A DNA stretch of 64,000 nucleotides from Spirosoma arboris (GTDB taxonomy: Bacteria; Bacteroidota; Bacteroidia; Cytophagales; Spirosomataceae). Position 1 is the first letter of the stretch. Each line of letters begins with the position of its first letter. Location of the stretch: contig NZ_WPIN01000004.1 in NCBI RefSeq assembly GCF_009754945.1, positions 310,001 to 374,000 on the forward strand, given 5' to 3'. Below the pieces are notes generated by a model. That model made no database searches and had not been told where the DNA came from. It saw nothing but the letters and a program-made list of their open reading frames with translations. Shown piece after piece: positions 43,981 through 53,459 of the stretch. A program made the position numbers and the translations under genes.

Positions 43981-45405
43981 AATAATCTCCTTTTTACCTG
44001 ACTCTATTTTCCTATACGGGTTAGTCAAAAACAACTGCGTAAAACGAGTCATATCCTCCCCGCCAACTCCATGTGCGCGATTGGTGAACAATAATCGCTG
44101 ACTATTGGGCATGTAGTGATGAATCTGGTCGATATAGAGCGGCCGACAGGCGTTATCAAGTTCGCCATCCGCCAGTAAAGCGGGTTTGTTGGAATAAAAA
44201 GGCTGCTTGGTTTCTGGCTTTATGGGCGGAACCTGCCAGCAATCGCATAATTCCTTATAGACATCATTGATGTGATACCCTTTCAAGTACGGATACGTAT
44301 CATACAGTTGCTGAAGGACTTTCTCACTATGATAGGCCGTCTGATCGGCGCAGTACACCGAAATTCGCATACCTGACGGAGCGGTGCTATGTTCAAAAAT
44401 ATCATCCAGAACCCGCTTGATGTAAGGATAATGATTGCCCTTTATCATTTCGGTGATAGTGTAGGGAATATGCTTCATCTGCGTGTTAACGAGGACGCCC
44501 AATAAATCTCGTCGGGTATATTGAATGCGTAACGTATCGGTCGTGCCTTTTTCTACATAAGGAATGTAAAACGCTTTCGCTCCGATGGAGGAAAAATAAC
44601 GCTGGAATTTCTCTTTCAGGTTGCCGTATAAGGCTTTGTTTGTCGAGTCTTTCTCAACATGGCCAAACAGGATATTCAGCGATTCGTTGAAGTTGGCGGG
44701 CTCATCTTCATCAATAGGCACGAATGTGGGCAGTGGGGAGTCCAGAATTAATGACCTAACCTTGGATGGATCTTTCTGGAGCACAGCCAGCATAAGCCCA
44801 CCACTATAGGAAATGCCTTGTAGATTAACTGAATCGACCCGCAAAGTGGCTAACAGGTCATGAATGTCCGCTACCGTTTCGTCAGTATTGTAGCCGGAAA
44901 GGTCGATCCCCTTAGCTTCCAGTGCTTTTTTGTAGCGCTTAACACCCACGACCATCATACTATCTTTATTCAGGTTTTTGCGGTATGACTCCCTGATTGC
45001 ATCATCCAGTTCGGTGCCCTGTAGCCTTGGAAGCGCAAAATAGGTCCCTCGTTGCTCAAAGGCGATACAATTCCGGTCATTGATAAGTGGACTTTGGGTA
45101 GCACCTCTTGCCCAACCCAACGAACTGCCGCCCGGTCCTCCGCCCGTGAACAAAAGTGGGTCCTTCTTTTTATTGGGATTTTTGCTTTCTACCAGAATAA
45201 AAGGAAGTTTGATGGTTTTCCCGTTGTTCTTTTTCCGGTTTTCGGGCACAATCAAATAAGCACAGCGGGTGTGAAAACTGCTGTCTATTGGAACTGGACA
45301 GGCACAAGGCTCGAGTGTTCGGACAACACCTGGCTGGCCCTTGACATACGTTATAGAAAGTAATAAAACCACAAGCAGGCATGCCCGCATCGAAGATCGA
45401 TTCAT
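43972..45405 (-). CDS. Secreted alpha/beta hydrolase, TAP-like peptidase type
   Basis: The 477-residue protein has a signal peptide (about 1-23), the oxyanion segment TGGGPGGSSLGW near 88, a nucleophile elbow GISYSGG (Ser near 198), Asp in LLADGELDNACRPLYID and His in TNRAHGVGGE, followed by the TAP-like C-terminal domain. This is the tripeptidyl/prolyl aminopeptidase branch of alpha/beta hydrolases. The elbow has Ser where Gly is usual at +2. The enzyme should cleave peptides or similar esters in the periplasm. The last codons lie in a palindromic repeat. Confidence 0.85.
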   Translation of the reverse strand: MNRSSMRACLLVVLLLSITYVKGQPGVVRTLEPCACPVPIDSSFHTRCAYLIVPENRKKNNGKTIKLPFILVESKNPNKKKDPLLFTGGGPGGSSLGWARGATQSPLINDRNCIAFEQRGTYFALPRLQGTELDDAIRESYRKNLNKDSMMVVGVKRYKKALEAKGIDLSGYNTDETVADIHDLLATLRVDSVNLQGISYSGGLMLAVLQKDPSKVRSLILDSPLPTFVPIDEDEPANFNESLNILFGHVEKDSTNKALYGNLKEKFQRYFSSIGAKAFYIPYVEKGTTDTLRIQYTRRDLLGVLVNTQMKHIPYTITEMIKGNHYPYIKRVLDDIFEHSTAPSGMRISVYCADQTAYHSEKVLQQLYDTYPYLKGYHINDVYKELCDCWQVPPIKPETKQPFYSNKPALLADGELDNACRPLYIDQIHHYMPNSQRLLFTNRAHGVGGEDMTRFTQLFLTNPYRKIESGKKEIITY

Positions 45406-45475
45406 ACGTTTATGAACTAATTTTCGACAAAACTAAAGCGGGCCTGATCTGGATTTTAGTAAAAAATGGACATCT

Positions 45476-46318
45476 TCAACGGACACTCTCAATTAATTTC
45501 TTGCCGGTAAACTGGACAACGTCTTTGTAAAAATGGCTCATATCATAATAGCCATGATCATAGGGCGAGAATTGTTTTTTATCTGTCACATATGCCGATA
45601 AAGCCGTTCTGGCTCGCACGGTGGAGAAGTACTGTTTGGGCGTAGTACCAATTATTCTGGTGAAATAGCGATAGATCGTTTTATTGGTCGTAGACAGTTC
45701 GTTAGCTAGTTGGCTACTCGTAAATTCCAGATTTCCGGTTCCATAGATGCCAATCGCTTTCTGCACGACGTCGACGTAATAGGCGTTGGTGTTTTTCTTT
45801 TTGTACTGACTTAAAAAGAAATTCTGGAGTAGTTGGACTCGCTCGCTAAAGTCAGCCAATTGTTTTACCCGGTTAATTAGAGAAGCCGGTAAAACGGCTT
45901 CCAGCCTCACCACCTGATCCGAAAATTGAGCCTGGTTTATGCCGAGTATCGCTTCCAGTCCACCCGGAAAAAACTTGATGGTGAAAATGTGATCTGTCGG
46001 TAAATTATGTCGCTCAACGATGTTGTTTCGCAAAATGAGCACATCGGTGCTCGGTTGAATCTGGTATTGAGTTGCGCCAACGGATAACCGATACGGTTGA
46101 CCTAAATTAATATAACAGGTGGGTGTCCAACTCGGAAACATCTTGATGATGAATCGATTATCGCCTGCATACTGATACGTTTCCTCGGCAGATGACTCCG
46201 AGAAAAACTCGATGTAATCGGCCAGTTCAGGACAGGGATGAGCGAATCGGTAGAGTTTTCGAATGTTATCGAAAATCTCCGTCATCTGGTAATGACATCC
46301 GTTTATCGCTTTATCCAT
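45476..46318 (-). CDS. AraC-family transcriptional regulator
   Basis: The 280-residue regulator has an N-terminal region of about 160 residues (RFAHPCPELADYIEFFSES, IFTIKFFPGGLEAILGI) that resembles the DUF6597/ligand-type AraC domain, and a C-terminal AraC helix-turn-helix domain (about 190-280; FTSSQLANELSTTNKTIYRYF and GYYDMSHFYKDVVQFTGK). It recognises DNA as a monomer or dimer in response to an unknown signal. It is transcribed in the same direction as the TAP-like hydrolase downstream, 70 bp away, which may be a target. A long inverted repeat lies upstream. Confidence 0.9.
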   Translation of the reverse strand: MDKAINGCHYQMTEIFDNIRKLYRFAHPCPELADYIEFFSESSAEETYQYAGDNRFIIKMFPSWTPTCYINLGQPYRLSVGATQYQIQPSTDVLILRNNIVERHNLPTDHIFTIKFFPGGLEAILGINQAQFSDQVVRLEAVLPASLINRVKQLADFSERVQLLQNFFLSQYKKKNTNAYYVDVVQKAIGIYGTGNLEFTSSQLANELSTTNKTIYRYFTRIIGTTPKQYFSTVRARTALSAYVTDKKQFSPYDHGYYDMSHFYKDVVQFTGKKLIESVR

Positions 46319-46340
46319 TGATGTATTCTATTTTTAGTGG

Positions 46341-46420
46341 CATCCTCGGCCTGTGTCCTCACAGAACGCTTTGACAAAGGCCGCGCCAAAGGCGTTCTGT
46401 GAGGACACAGACCGAGGATG
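46341..46420. repeat. Inverted repeat, 29-bp arms with one mismatch
   Basis: Arms 46341-46369 and 46392-46420, loop of 22 bp, between the AraC gene (starts 46318) and the stop of the serine hydrolase gene (46446). Confidence 0.92.
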
Positions 46421-46445
46421 CGATTCGTTCAAACCTGACGATCTT

Positions 46446-48188
46446 CTACTTATCCACTACATCATAATCCGTAACCAGTCCGTCAGACGTCAGATGGACG
46501 ATCACATAATGTGGTGCATTGGTAGTACCGAATTTGTAATTCAGAATTTGATCTACTTTACCTTCGTGCCGCTCAATGCCACGCCCTTTAACATCCTCGG
46601 CGTTGATGAACGTAATGGATTTGAGATCAGCAAGTACACCGGCTCCCTGAGCAAAATCTTTCCGTGCCCCCGGCGTAATACCTGGTGTTTCTTCTACTGC
46701 TTTACCGCCCTTAGCCAGTGCCATCAACGCGACTTCGATCTTGCGAGTACGGGTCGGATCAGGGTCTGGTGCCGATTTGGGCGCGTTGAAGAGCGGACCA
46801 ATGCGTGGTATTTTTCGTTCTCCTTTGTTGGTTTTCCAAAGCAGTTCTGTAACCTCTCCCTTTTCGTTAGGGCTGAATGTTAAATAAATATCGCGATCGG
46901 CCGAAGCAAAGTGGGTTGGTGTTTCGGGCACGAACTCTTCGTCGTTAAACCCATCGATCAGCGTATACAGTCGGTCTTTACTGGCTACAAACGTGATCAT
47001 TTGGTTGTTGTTAAGCTCGTAGCGACCTTCGTAAGCAGTAAGGGCTTTGGCAGCAACCGGGACAGCGATACGTTTGGCGCCTACCATTGGCTTATAGTCT
47101 GGCCAATGATATTGCTTAGCCACTTCCTCCGTAATTTGACCCATCATGCGGGAGTTATCATTGGCGTTGATCATGATAACAAGACCCTGTCCGGTTTCAG
47201 CACCAGCCGTCATAAAGGCATCGAACCCTTCATCCCGTCCGTTATGCCCGAAACGCATTGTTGGGCCTTTACCTTCCAGAAAGACGCCCAGTCCATCGTT
47301 GTCCTTTTGATCGGTAAGCATTTGCTGGGTCATTGATTTCGACAAGATGGCACCGGGTTTTCCCGCAAAAGCGCTTTGAATACCCATCGCAAAACGGGCG
47401 AGATCAGATGGAGTTGTCCATAATCCGGCGGCTGCCATTTCGGGGTAAACATGCCAGCGTCCTTTTACTAGGTTACGGTCTCCATAATGACCTGTGGCGG
47501 TTGCTTTGGCTTTGTCGGCAGGAAGTGGCTGCTGATAAGTACTTTCTGCCATTTTCAGTGGGCCTAGTACTGTCGACTGCATAAACTGTGGAAAAGGCTG
47601 GCCCGTTACATCGAGCATGAGTTGCTGCATAACCGTATAACCACCTCCCGAATACCGCCAGCGGGTTCCCGGCACAAAATCCACCCGAACAGCAGGGGTG
47701 TTAGCGGGAGATGTACCGTCGAGAATTTGTACTACTGTTGGAATCGGCGTGCCTACCTCATAACCAGGAAAGCCGTGTACCGTCAATCCAGTTGTGTGGC
47801 TGAGCAATCCACGCAGCGTAACTTTCTTGTCTTTTGTGAATTCATTCTCCGGAACTTTCCAGGTCTTCAGTTTGGTATTCACATCCTCATCGAGCGACAG
47901 CTTGCCTTCTTCCGTCAAACGCAACGCCCCAACTGCGGCCACCGATTTACTAATAGAACCGGCCTGAAACAACGTAGATGGCGTGACCGGCGTAGTGCCA
48001 TTTTTGTCAATAAAACCATAGCCTTGGGCCTTCACGATTTTACCATCCTGAATGATGGCAATAGACAGACCCGGTACGTGCCGTTTCTGCATTTGCTTCC
48101 GAATAAATTCATCGAGATCGTCGGCGCGACTTTCGGCAGCGAGGAATAGCAAGGAAAGAACGGCGATAGACTGGATAAGTTGACGCAT
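46446..48188 (-). CDS. Secreted serine hydrolase, beta-lactamase class C fold
   Basis: The ATG at 48188 (MRQLIQSIAVLSLLFLAA) starts a signal peptide; a TTG at 48230 is less likely. The protein is 580 residues. It has the SxxK motif in QAGSISKSVAAVG (Ser near 76), the Tyr motif as YSGGGY and HNG in FGHNGRDEG, the layout of class C beta-lactamase-like esterases and D-aminopeptidases. Two smaller beta domains follow (about 385-470 and 485-580). It acts in the periplasm; the substrate is unknown. It belongs to the leftward stretch 43972-51857 and has no clear operon partner. Confidence 0.88.
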   Translation of the reverse strand: MRQLIQSIAVLSLLFLAAESRADDLDEFIRKQMQKRHVPGLSIAIIQDGKIVKAQGYGFIDKNGTTPVTPSTLFQAGSISKSVAAVGALRLTEEGKLSLDEDVNTKLKTWKVPENEFTKDKKVTLRGLLSHTTGLTVHGFPGYEVGTPIPTVVQILDGTSPANTPAVRVDFVPGTRWRYSGGGYTVMQQLMLDVTGQPFPQFMQSTVLGPLKMAESTYQQPLPADKAKATATGHYGDRNLVKGRWHVYPEMAAAGLWTTPSDLARFAMGIQSAFAGKPGAILSKSMTQQMLTDQKDNDGLGVFLEGKGPTMRFGHNGRDEGFDAFMTAGAETGQGLVIMINANDNSRMMGQITEEVAKQYHWPDYKPMVGAKRIAVPVAAKALTAYEGRYELNNNQMITFVASKDRLYTLIDGFNDEEFVPETPTHFASADRDIYLTFSPNEKGEVTELLWKTNKGERKIPRIGPLFNAPKSAPDPDPTRTRKIEVALMALAKGGKAVEETPGITPGARKDFAQGAGVLADLKSITFINAEDVKGRGIERHEGKVDQILNYKFGTTNAPHYVIVHLTSDGLVTDYDVVDK

Positions 48189-48263
48189 AGGAATGACAGT
48201 GAGGGGAATAGTCAACCTAAAGATGCGCAAAAATCAGCTTTCGTTGCTTGGAGGGACATATAG

Positions 48264-48347
48264 TTTTTCTGACAGGATTAACAGGATTGACAAGATTTTT
48301 TTGTCGGGCTAATCATCCTGTAAATCTTGTTAATCCTGTCAGAAAAA
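48264..48347. repeat. Inverted repeat, CTGACAGGATT type, 33-bp imperfect arms
   Basis: The outer 20 bp of each arm (48264-48283, 48328-48347) are exact reverse complements; inner 13 bp match at 10. It ends 1 bp before the permease stop. The outer part TTTTCTGACAGGATTA is shared with 55816-55899. Confidence 0.9.
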
Positions 48348-48348
48348 A

Positions 48349-50811
48349 TTACTCCTGTCGTATGGAATTCAATGGATTTGTTAAAGCCGCTCGTACCGTT
48401 TCGTAGCTGACCACGATCGCTGTCAATATGAAAACCAATAGAATACCGACTAGAAAAATGAGCGCATCAATGGGCACGCGATACGTAAAATCTTCGAGCC
48501 ATCGGTACATCATGAACCAGCCCAATGGCAGAGCGACGACACAGGCAACAGCCAGCAAATTGAGGAAAGGCGTAAACAGCAAGCGGAGAATCTGGAGCAG
48601 AGAAGCCCCCATTACCTTGCGGATACCAATCTCCTTGGTACGTCGTTCGGCGAGGTACGATGACAGCCCAAATAAACCGAGGCACGCAATCAGGATCGAC
48701 AGCAAGGAAAATGCTTTGAACAGACCCGACATCCGGTTTTCACCTTCATACATCCGGCCAAATTCCTCGCTCATAAACCAGTGACCGAAGCCAACGCCGG
48801 GCAGCACCTGCTTCCATTTTTTCTCAACCTCCGCAATCTTTTCCTGGAACTTACTCGCCGGCAATTTTATGTACACAATTCGGTCTTCGGGATCAGGGCG
48901 CGCGCTGATGGCCAACGGGGAAATGGTGTGGTGGATCGACCTGAATGGGAAATCTCGGACAATGCCGATTACGGTTCCTTCCTTTTTCTGATTCGGTTGC
49001 TCATAAGGCAGCTTGATTGTCAGGCGCATGCCCAACACTTTGTCAAGCGGTAGACCTAGGGATTTTACAGCACTTTCGTTGAGTAGATACGTACTGGAAT
49101 CGGCTGGATTGTCCTTTCTGAATGTTCGCCCGGCGATCAATTCAAGGTTAAACGCCTGTGGAAGATCGAAATCTCCATGCATGGCTGCCCAGGAGTAGGA
49201 CTGATTACCCAGTTGTGGGAACGTAACGTCGTGATCGAGCGAGCCAAAATAATCCTGATTAGGTAAGTGATTTGCCATCGTGACGACCTCTATCTCTGGG
49301 TCTTCCAGAATCCGCTGCTTTAGCGATTGATATTTATCCAGCGAAGCCATCCCCGACCATCGAATCGATAACAACTGATCGCCACTTCGGCTTAAGGTCG
49401 ATTGATGAATAAAGTTCATTTGCTTCATCATGATACCGGTCGAGACAATGAGTAGAATCGTGATGGTGTATTGTAGCACCACCAGACCTTTCCGAAGCCA
49501 GTCGGAACTGCGACTGGTGAACCGATTATTTTTTAGTACGCTGATGGGCAGCAGCCCCGATAAATACAATGCCGGGTAACTGCCCGACAATAGCCCAACC
49601 AGCAACGTAGTACCTACCGTAACACCAATCAGTTTGCCTTGCACCAGATGAGCCAGCGTGAAATCCTTACCCGCAATGACGTTAAACAAAGGCAACAGCA
49701 CGACGACTAATATCAGTGCAACCAGCAGCGCCATGAACGTAGTAATCAGCGATTCGCCCAGAAATTGCCAGACTAATTGCCAGCGATTGCTCCCCAGCAC
49801 TTTACGTAAACCAATTTCTTTTGCTCGTCGAACGGCGCGGGCTGTGGCCAGATTCATGTAGTTGATGCTGGCAATGATAATTACCAACAAGGCCGTCGAT
49901 GCAAAAATGTAAAGGTATTTTTTGTCGCCAATTCGACTATTGTTATAACTGGATCGAAGTTCCTGATTGAAATGCACCCCGCTCAATGGCATGATAGCAG
50001 GCTCAATCTGGCGTGTAGGATCTTTCGGAAGATTGGCCTGGACGACCTGATTAAACAAGCGCCTGATTTTCTCAACGTCGGCGTTTGGCGTCGTGTGCAG
50101 ATACGTCAGAAACCAGCCAGCACCGGCTCCCCAGTTCTCCAGCCAGTTTGTATTATTGGCCGTCATCATTGAACGTAGCATGCCGGTGCTGATCAGGTAG
50201 TCGGGCTGGATGTGTGAATTGGCTGGATAATCGTCCAGCACACCAGTTATCGTCAGCGGAATGTATTTATTGTCGGTTGCATAGATGTGGCTTGTTTCCA
50301 GGGTTTTACCAACTGGATTCTGATCTCCGAAAAACTGCCGGGAAATGGTGGCGCTGAGGACAATGCCATTAGGTTTCTCGAATACCGTTTTCGGATCGCC
50401 ATGCAGTAAGGGAAAGTGAAAGACATCCTTAAAATCAGGATTGACCCAAAACGCATTTTCGGACAATAGGATTTTATCCGTTTTTCGATCCCAGAACGAA
50501 GCCGGATAACCCATCGACACCACCTGCGCTCCGCCGATTACTTCTGGAAAACGATTCTTGAGCGCTTTCAGCCAGGCTCCTGCTGCGTAGGCCGATGTTC
50601 GTTCCTGGCCATTCACCTTCCGATGCGTGCCCAGAATATAGAGGTTATCGGAATCGGGGTGGAAGCGATCAAAATCCTGTTCGTCAATGATAAACAGGTA
50701 GATAAGCGTTACGCTGGCTAGTCCGATGGCTAAGCCCGTAATATTGAGAATAGTAAACCCTTTCTGACGCCGGAAGTTGCGCAGGGCAATGGTTAAATAA
50801 TTTCGGAACAT
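48349..50811 (-). CDS. MacB-like ABC transporter permease
   Basis: The 820-residue protein is a double FtsX-type permease: an N-terminal segment ALRNFRRQKGFTILNITGLA, a periplasmic MacB_PCD domain (about 40-240), FtsX core 1 (TMs near 285, 335, 375), a second periplasmic domain (about 470-630) and FtsX core 2 (TMs near 670, 725, 765). Both cores carry the RxKEIGxRKVLG/MG motif. There is no ATPase gene beside it, as is usual for such Bacteroidota permeases, so it must share a MacB-like ATPase encoded elsewhere. It lies 14 bp after the beta-helix gene, probably in one operon. Confidence 0.93.
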   Translation of the reverse strand: MFRNYLTIALRNFRRQKGFTILNITGLAIGLASVTLIYLFIIDEQDFDRFHPDSDNLYILGTHRKVNGQERTSAYAAGAWLKALKNRFPEVIGGAQVVSMGYPASFWDRKTDKILLSENAFWVNPDFKDVFHFPLLHGDPKTVFEKPNGIVLSATISRQFFGDQNPVGKTLETSHIYATDNKYIPLTITGVLDDYPANSHIQPDYLISTGMLRSMMTANNTNWLENWGAGAGWFLTYLHTTPNADVEKIRRLFNQVVQANLPKDPTRQIEPAIMPLSGVHFNQELRSSYNNSRIGDKKYLYIFASTALLVIIIASINYMNLATARAVRRAKEIGLRKVLGSNRWQLVWQFLGESLITTFMALLVALILVVVLLPLFNVIAGKDFTLAHLVQGKLIGVTVGTTLLVGLLSGSYPALYLSGLLPISVLKNNRFTSRSSDWLRKGLVVLQYTITILLIVSTGIMMKQMNFIHQSTLSRSGDQLLSIRWSGMASLDKYQSLKQRILEDPEIEVVTMANHLPNQDYFGSLDHDVTFPQLGNQSYSWAAMHGDFDLPQAFNLELIAGRTFRKDNPADSSTYLLNESAVKSLGLPLDKVLGMRLTIKLPYEQPNQKKEGTVIGIVRDFPFRSIHHTISPLAISARPDPEDRIVYIKLPASKFQEKIAEVEKKWKQVLPGVGFGHWFMSEEFGRMYEGENRMSGLFKAFSLLSILIACLGLFGLSSYLAERRTKEIGIRKVMGASLLQILRLLFTPFLNLLAVACVVALPLGWFMMYRWLEDFTYRVPIDALIFLVGILLVFILTAIVVSYETVRAALTNPLNSIRQE

Positions 50812-50825
50812 GATAAATGGGCGGG

Positions 50826-51857
50826 TTACTGCTTAGGGGTTTTAAAAATGCCAGCCTTGAGGTCATAGCCATCCGACTGGGGCAGCAGGTTCAGGTAATC
50901 GGTCGGCAATCCATTGGTCTTTACTTCGCTTAACAGAATGGTGCCTGATTTCCGAACTCCATGCTCGATCTGGTTCGTTTCGCTGGCCTCAACCGCGCCT
51001 TTCGAGCCGAAAAATCCCATGTAGTGAGCATTGCCCGTGATAACCGACGTAGCGAACGTATAGCCTGGCGTCGTGTTCTCGGGCCTGAGCCAGAAATAAG
51101 CGCAATTGGTAACAATGTTGTTGCGGAACACGAAGTCTGGCTTGTTATCGCCAAACCATACGGCGGCTTCGTAAGAGCCGGAAATGATTGAGTTGGTCAG
51201 GGCGAAATTGGTAATTGACTTGAAGAGAAGTAGCGCATTTTTGCACCCATAAAAAATGGTGTGATCCACATGGGTGCCGCCACCATGCGCCCAAATGGCA
51301 CCCTGAATGGGGGAGGAGTTCTTTTCGCCAATGAAATAACACTGGCTTATGTTAAGTCTCTGTAAGGTTTCGTCCTCCCGTGTAATGGGATAATAATAAC
51401 GGACGGTCGGATTAGAATTTCCTAGGAACTTAAGTCCCTTGAAACTCACGTTGTTTCTGGCGACCAGAAAGCCTACTGCGTGCGCAAACTGCTTGGTGGA
51501 GTTATCGGCAGATATCGATTGGATGACGGGCATTTTCGTAGGTTGCCAATCGGGATCGTCGGGCATAGTAACGGCTTCCAGACTATAGCGTACTGTATCG
51601 GCTGACGAGCTACGGGTTTTAATTTCCAGCAGTTGCCGAAGTACATATAAGCCCGGATAGATTTTTATCGTTACAGGTTCATTCCCCGTAAAGTCATGGG
51701 CCAGGGCTACGGCTTTGTCTAAACTGGCTACTGGATCAGTAATTGTACCTTTCGCTTCATCTTTACCTCGGGTAGCATCGACATACAGGGTTTGGGCACT
51801 GAGCGGAAAAAGGAGGCATAACCACAGGCCAATGGTTAAAAATGGCAACTTGTTCAT
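50826..51857 (-). CDS. Secreted right-handed beta-helix protein
   Basis: The 343-residue protein has a signal peptide (cleavage near LSAQT) and the DUF1565-like start LYVDATRGKDEAKGTITDPVAS-type segment that leads into a right-handed parallel beta-helix (about 100-330), with repeated short strands such as NVSFKGLKFLGNS, HTIFYGCKNALLLF and NSIISGSYEAAVWF. Pectin-lyase-fold proteins of this kind bind or cleave polysaccharides; no catalytic Asp cluster is obvious. The upstream divergent regulator at 51969 and the permease 14 bp downstream suggest an export or sensing unit. Confidence 0.78.
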   Translation of the reverse strand: MNKLPFLTIGLWLCLLFPLSAQTLYVDATRGKDEAKGTITDPVASLDKAVALAHDFTGNEPVTIKIYPGLYVLRQLLEIKTRSSSADTVRYSLEAVTMPDDPDWQPTKMPVIQSISADNSTKQFAHAVGFLVARNNVSFKGLKFLGNSNPTVRYYYPITREDETLQRLNISQCYFIGEKNSSPIQGAIWAHGGGTHVDHTIFYGCKNALLLFKSITNFALTNSIISGSYEAAVWFGDNKPDFVFRNNIVTNCAYFWLRPENTTPGYTFATSVITGNAHYMGFFGSKGAVEASETNQIEHGVRKSGTILLSEVKTNGLPTDYLNLLPQSDGYDLKAGIFKTPKQ

Positions 51858-51968
51858 GTTGTTTACAAGGATTTATTGACGGAAAGAAGTAAACCTAGCC
51901 AGATCACTTACTACCTTGCAATTCAATTGCCGATCAAGTTTTATCAAGTTATATCACGCTGATTCACA

Positions 51969-53237
51969 ATGGTTTCTGATTCGACCGATTTGCTCCGATG
52001 CAAACAGCTTATTGAACGAAAACTCGACTGGGGGGCGAGCGAATCCTGGACAAGTGTCGATTTTGAGAATCTTCAGCAACGGATTCTGGAAGAAACAAGT
52101 GTTTCATTAAGTGCAAGTACGTTGCGACGAATCTGGGGCCGGGTCGATTACCAGCATTTGCCGAGCAATACGACCTTGAATACACTGGCCCAGTTTGCAG
52201 GTTACTCCGATTGGCGGACGTTTATCAAATCACAGGCACCTACCGACTTGCCGCCTACACCTGTCGAACGCTTACCTGTGGAGCCAGTTAGACCGACCAT
52301 CAATTGGGTGAAGCTTAGCTGGATTGCCGGTTTTGTTGTAGCGATTATCCTGGTCGGCATCGTCGCGTTTGACCAAAAACAATCTCAACTAAACGCAGAT
52401 CAATACAGCTTTAGCAGTAAACCACTGACCCGAAGCATTCCGAACTCGGTCATTTTTACCTACAATTCCTCGGCATCGCCCACCGATTCGGTTTATATTC
52501 AACAATCGTGGGATTCGCGTCGACGAACCTTGGTCGATAAAGATGCGCAAACACATACATCCATTTATTATGAGCCAGGCTTCTACCGGGCTAAACTGCT
52601 CGTTGGTACGCAGATCGTTCGAGAGCATCCGTTGCTCATTCCGACCAATGGCTGGCTTGGTCTCATTGCTACGAAACCGGTGCCCGTTTACCTGAAGTCA
52701 CCTGAATTTATTGGGCCAGATAAGATGCGGCTGCCCCTTGCCGAAATTGAGCGAAAAAATGTGCCTTTACAACCTCAGGTTCCGCTGATTAAGTATTTCA
52801 ATGTTGGCAATTTCGATCCCGTTCCGCTAACCGATTTCTCGTTTACTAGTGAAGTGAAAAATGAATACGGCGAGGGAGCTGCTGTTTGCCAACAGACCTG
52901 GCTTGAACTAATCACGGACGATATGCCGATTACGATTCCGCTTTCTACGAAGGGCTGTGTGTCGGAACTGTCATTACTGGATGGATCACGTATGGTTTCT
53001 GGCAAAAAGACTAATTTATCCCGTTTGGGGGTCGATTTCTCCAACTGGATAAACGTGTCGTGTACGAGCGATGGGCACAAACTCTATTATCACATTAATG
53101 GCGAGCTAGCCTACGAAGCAACTCTCCCCCAAAAGAAGGTATCTATCGTAGGGATTGCCTATGGTTTTATGGGTACAGGAGCAGTTAGGAACATCAATCT
53201 ACAAGCGAATGGTAAGCGGGTCTTTCATGACTTTTAG
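51969..53237 (+). CDS. Membrane-tethered regulator-like protein with LamG-like domain
   Basis: The 422-residue protein has an N-terminal cytoplasmic helical domain (about 1-90; KQLIERKLDWGASESW, SASTLRRIWGRVDY, TLNTLAQFAGYSDWRTF) that looks like a DNA-binding fold of the kind found in Bacteroidota sensors. A transmembrane segment follows (about 119-137), then an extracytoplasmic part of about 280 residues with a concanavalin/LamG-like C-terminus (about 270-420). It has no kinase or receiver domain. The topology, DNA-binding inside and ligand-binding outside, suggests a one-component membrane regulator. It is divergent from the beta-helix and permease genes. Function is inferred from layout only. 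Confidence 0.65.
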   Translation: MVSDSTDLLRCKQLIERKLDWGASESWTSVDFENLQQRILEETSVSLSASTLRRIWGRVDYQHLPSNTTLNTLAQFAGYSDWRTFIKSQAPTDLPPTPVERLPVEPVRPTINWVKLSWIAGFVVAIILVGIVAFDQKQSQLNADQYSFSSKPLTRSIPNSVIFTYNSSASPTDSVYIQQSWDSRRRTLVDKDAQTHTSIYYEPGFYRAKLLVGTQIVREHPLLIPTNGWLGLIATKPVPVYLKSPEFIGPDKMRLPLAEIERKNVPLQPQVPLIKYFNVGNFDPVPLTDFSFTSEVKNEYGEGAAVCQQTWLELITDDMPITIPLSTKGCVSELSLLDGSRMVSGKKTNLSRLGVDFSNWINVSCTSDGHKLYYHINGELAYEATLPQKKVSIVGIAYGFMGTGAVRNINLQANGKRVFHDF

Positions 53238-53251
53238 AGTTTCACTATCCT

Positions 53252-53327
53252 ATGCGACCCCTACAGGGTCGTATGTTTATAGGGACGCCATTTTAGCTAT
53301 AAACATACGACCCTGTAGGGGTCGCAT
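53252..53327. repeat. Inverted repeat, 31-bp perfect arms
   Basis: Arms 53252-53282 and 53297-53327 (ATGCGACCCCTACAGGGTCG start) are exact reverse complements around 14 bp. It lies 14 bp after the stop of the regulator-like gene and is followed by a T-run (GCTGTTTTTT), so it can terminate rightward transcripts. Confidence 0.92.
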
Positions 53328-53459
53328 GCTGTTTTTTACGTAATACCAGATGAGAAAAGGCTAAGGGGAAGCTAAATAAAAGACGAAAAACCAAAGAAAT
53401 AGCACCTCCCCGTCTTTTGATTTCATCTCCTAAATCCTAACGCTTCACGGCCTTTCCAG

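Noticed and set aside
46353..48149. Long rightward frames opposite the serine hydrolase
   Set aside because: They mirror the coding phase of the hydrolase and show no domains.
48264..48347. Hairpin as intrinsic terminator
   Set aside because: The outer ends read T...A, so no T-run follows the stem on either strand; kept as a repeat. The same holds for 55816-55899 and 59602-59693.
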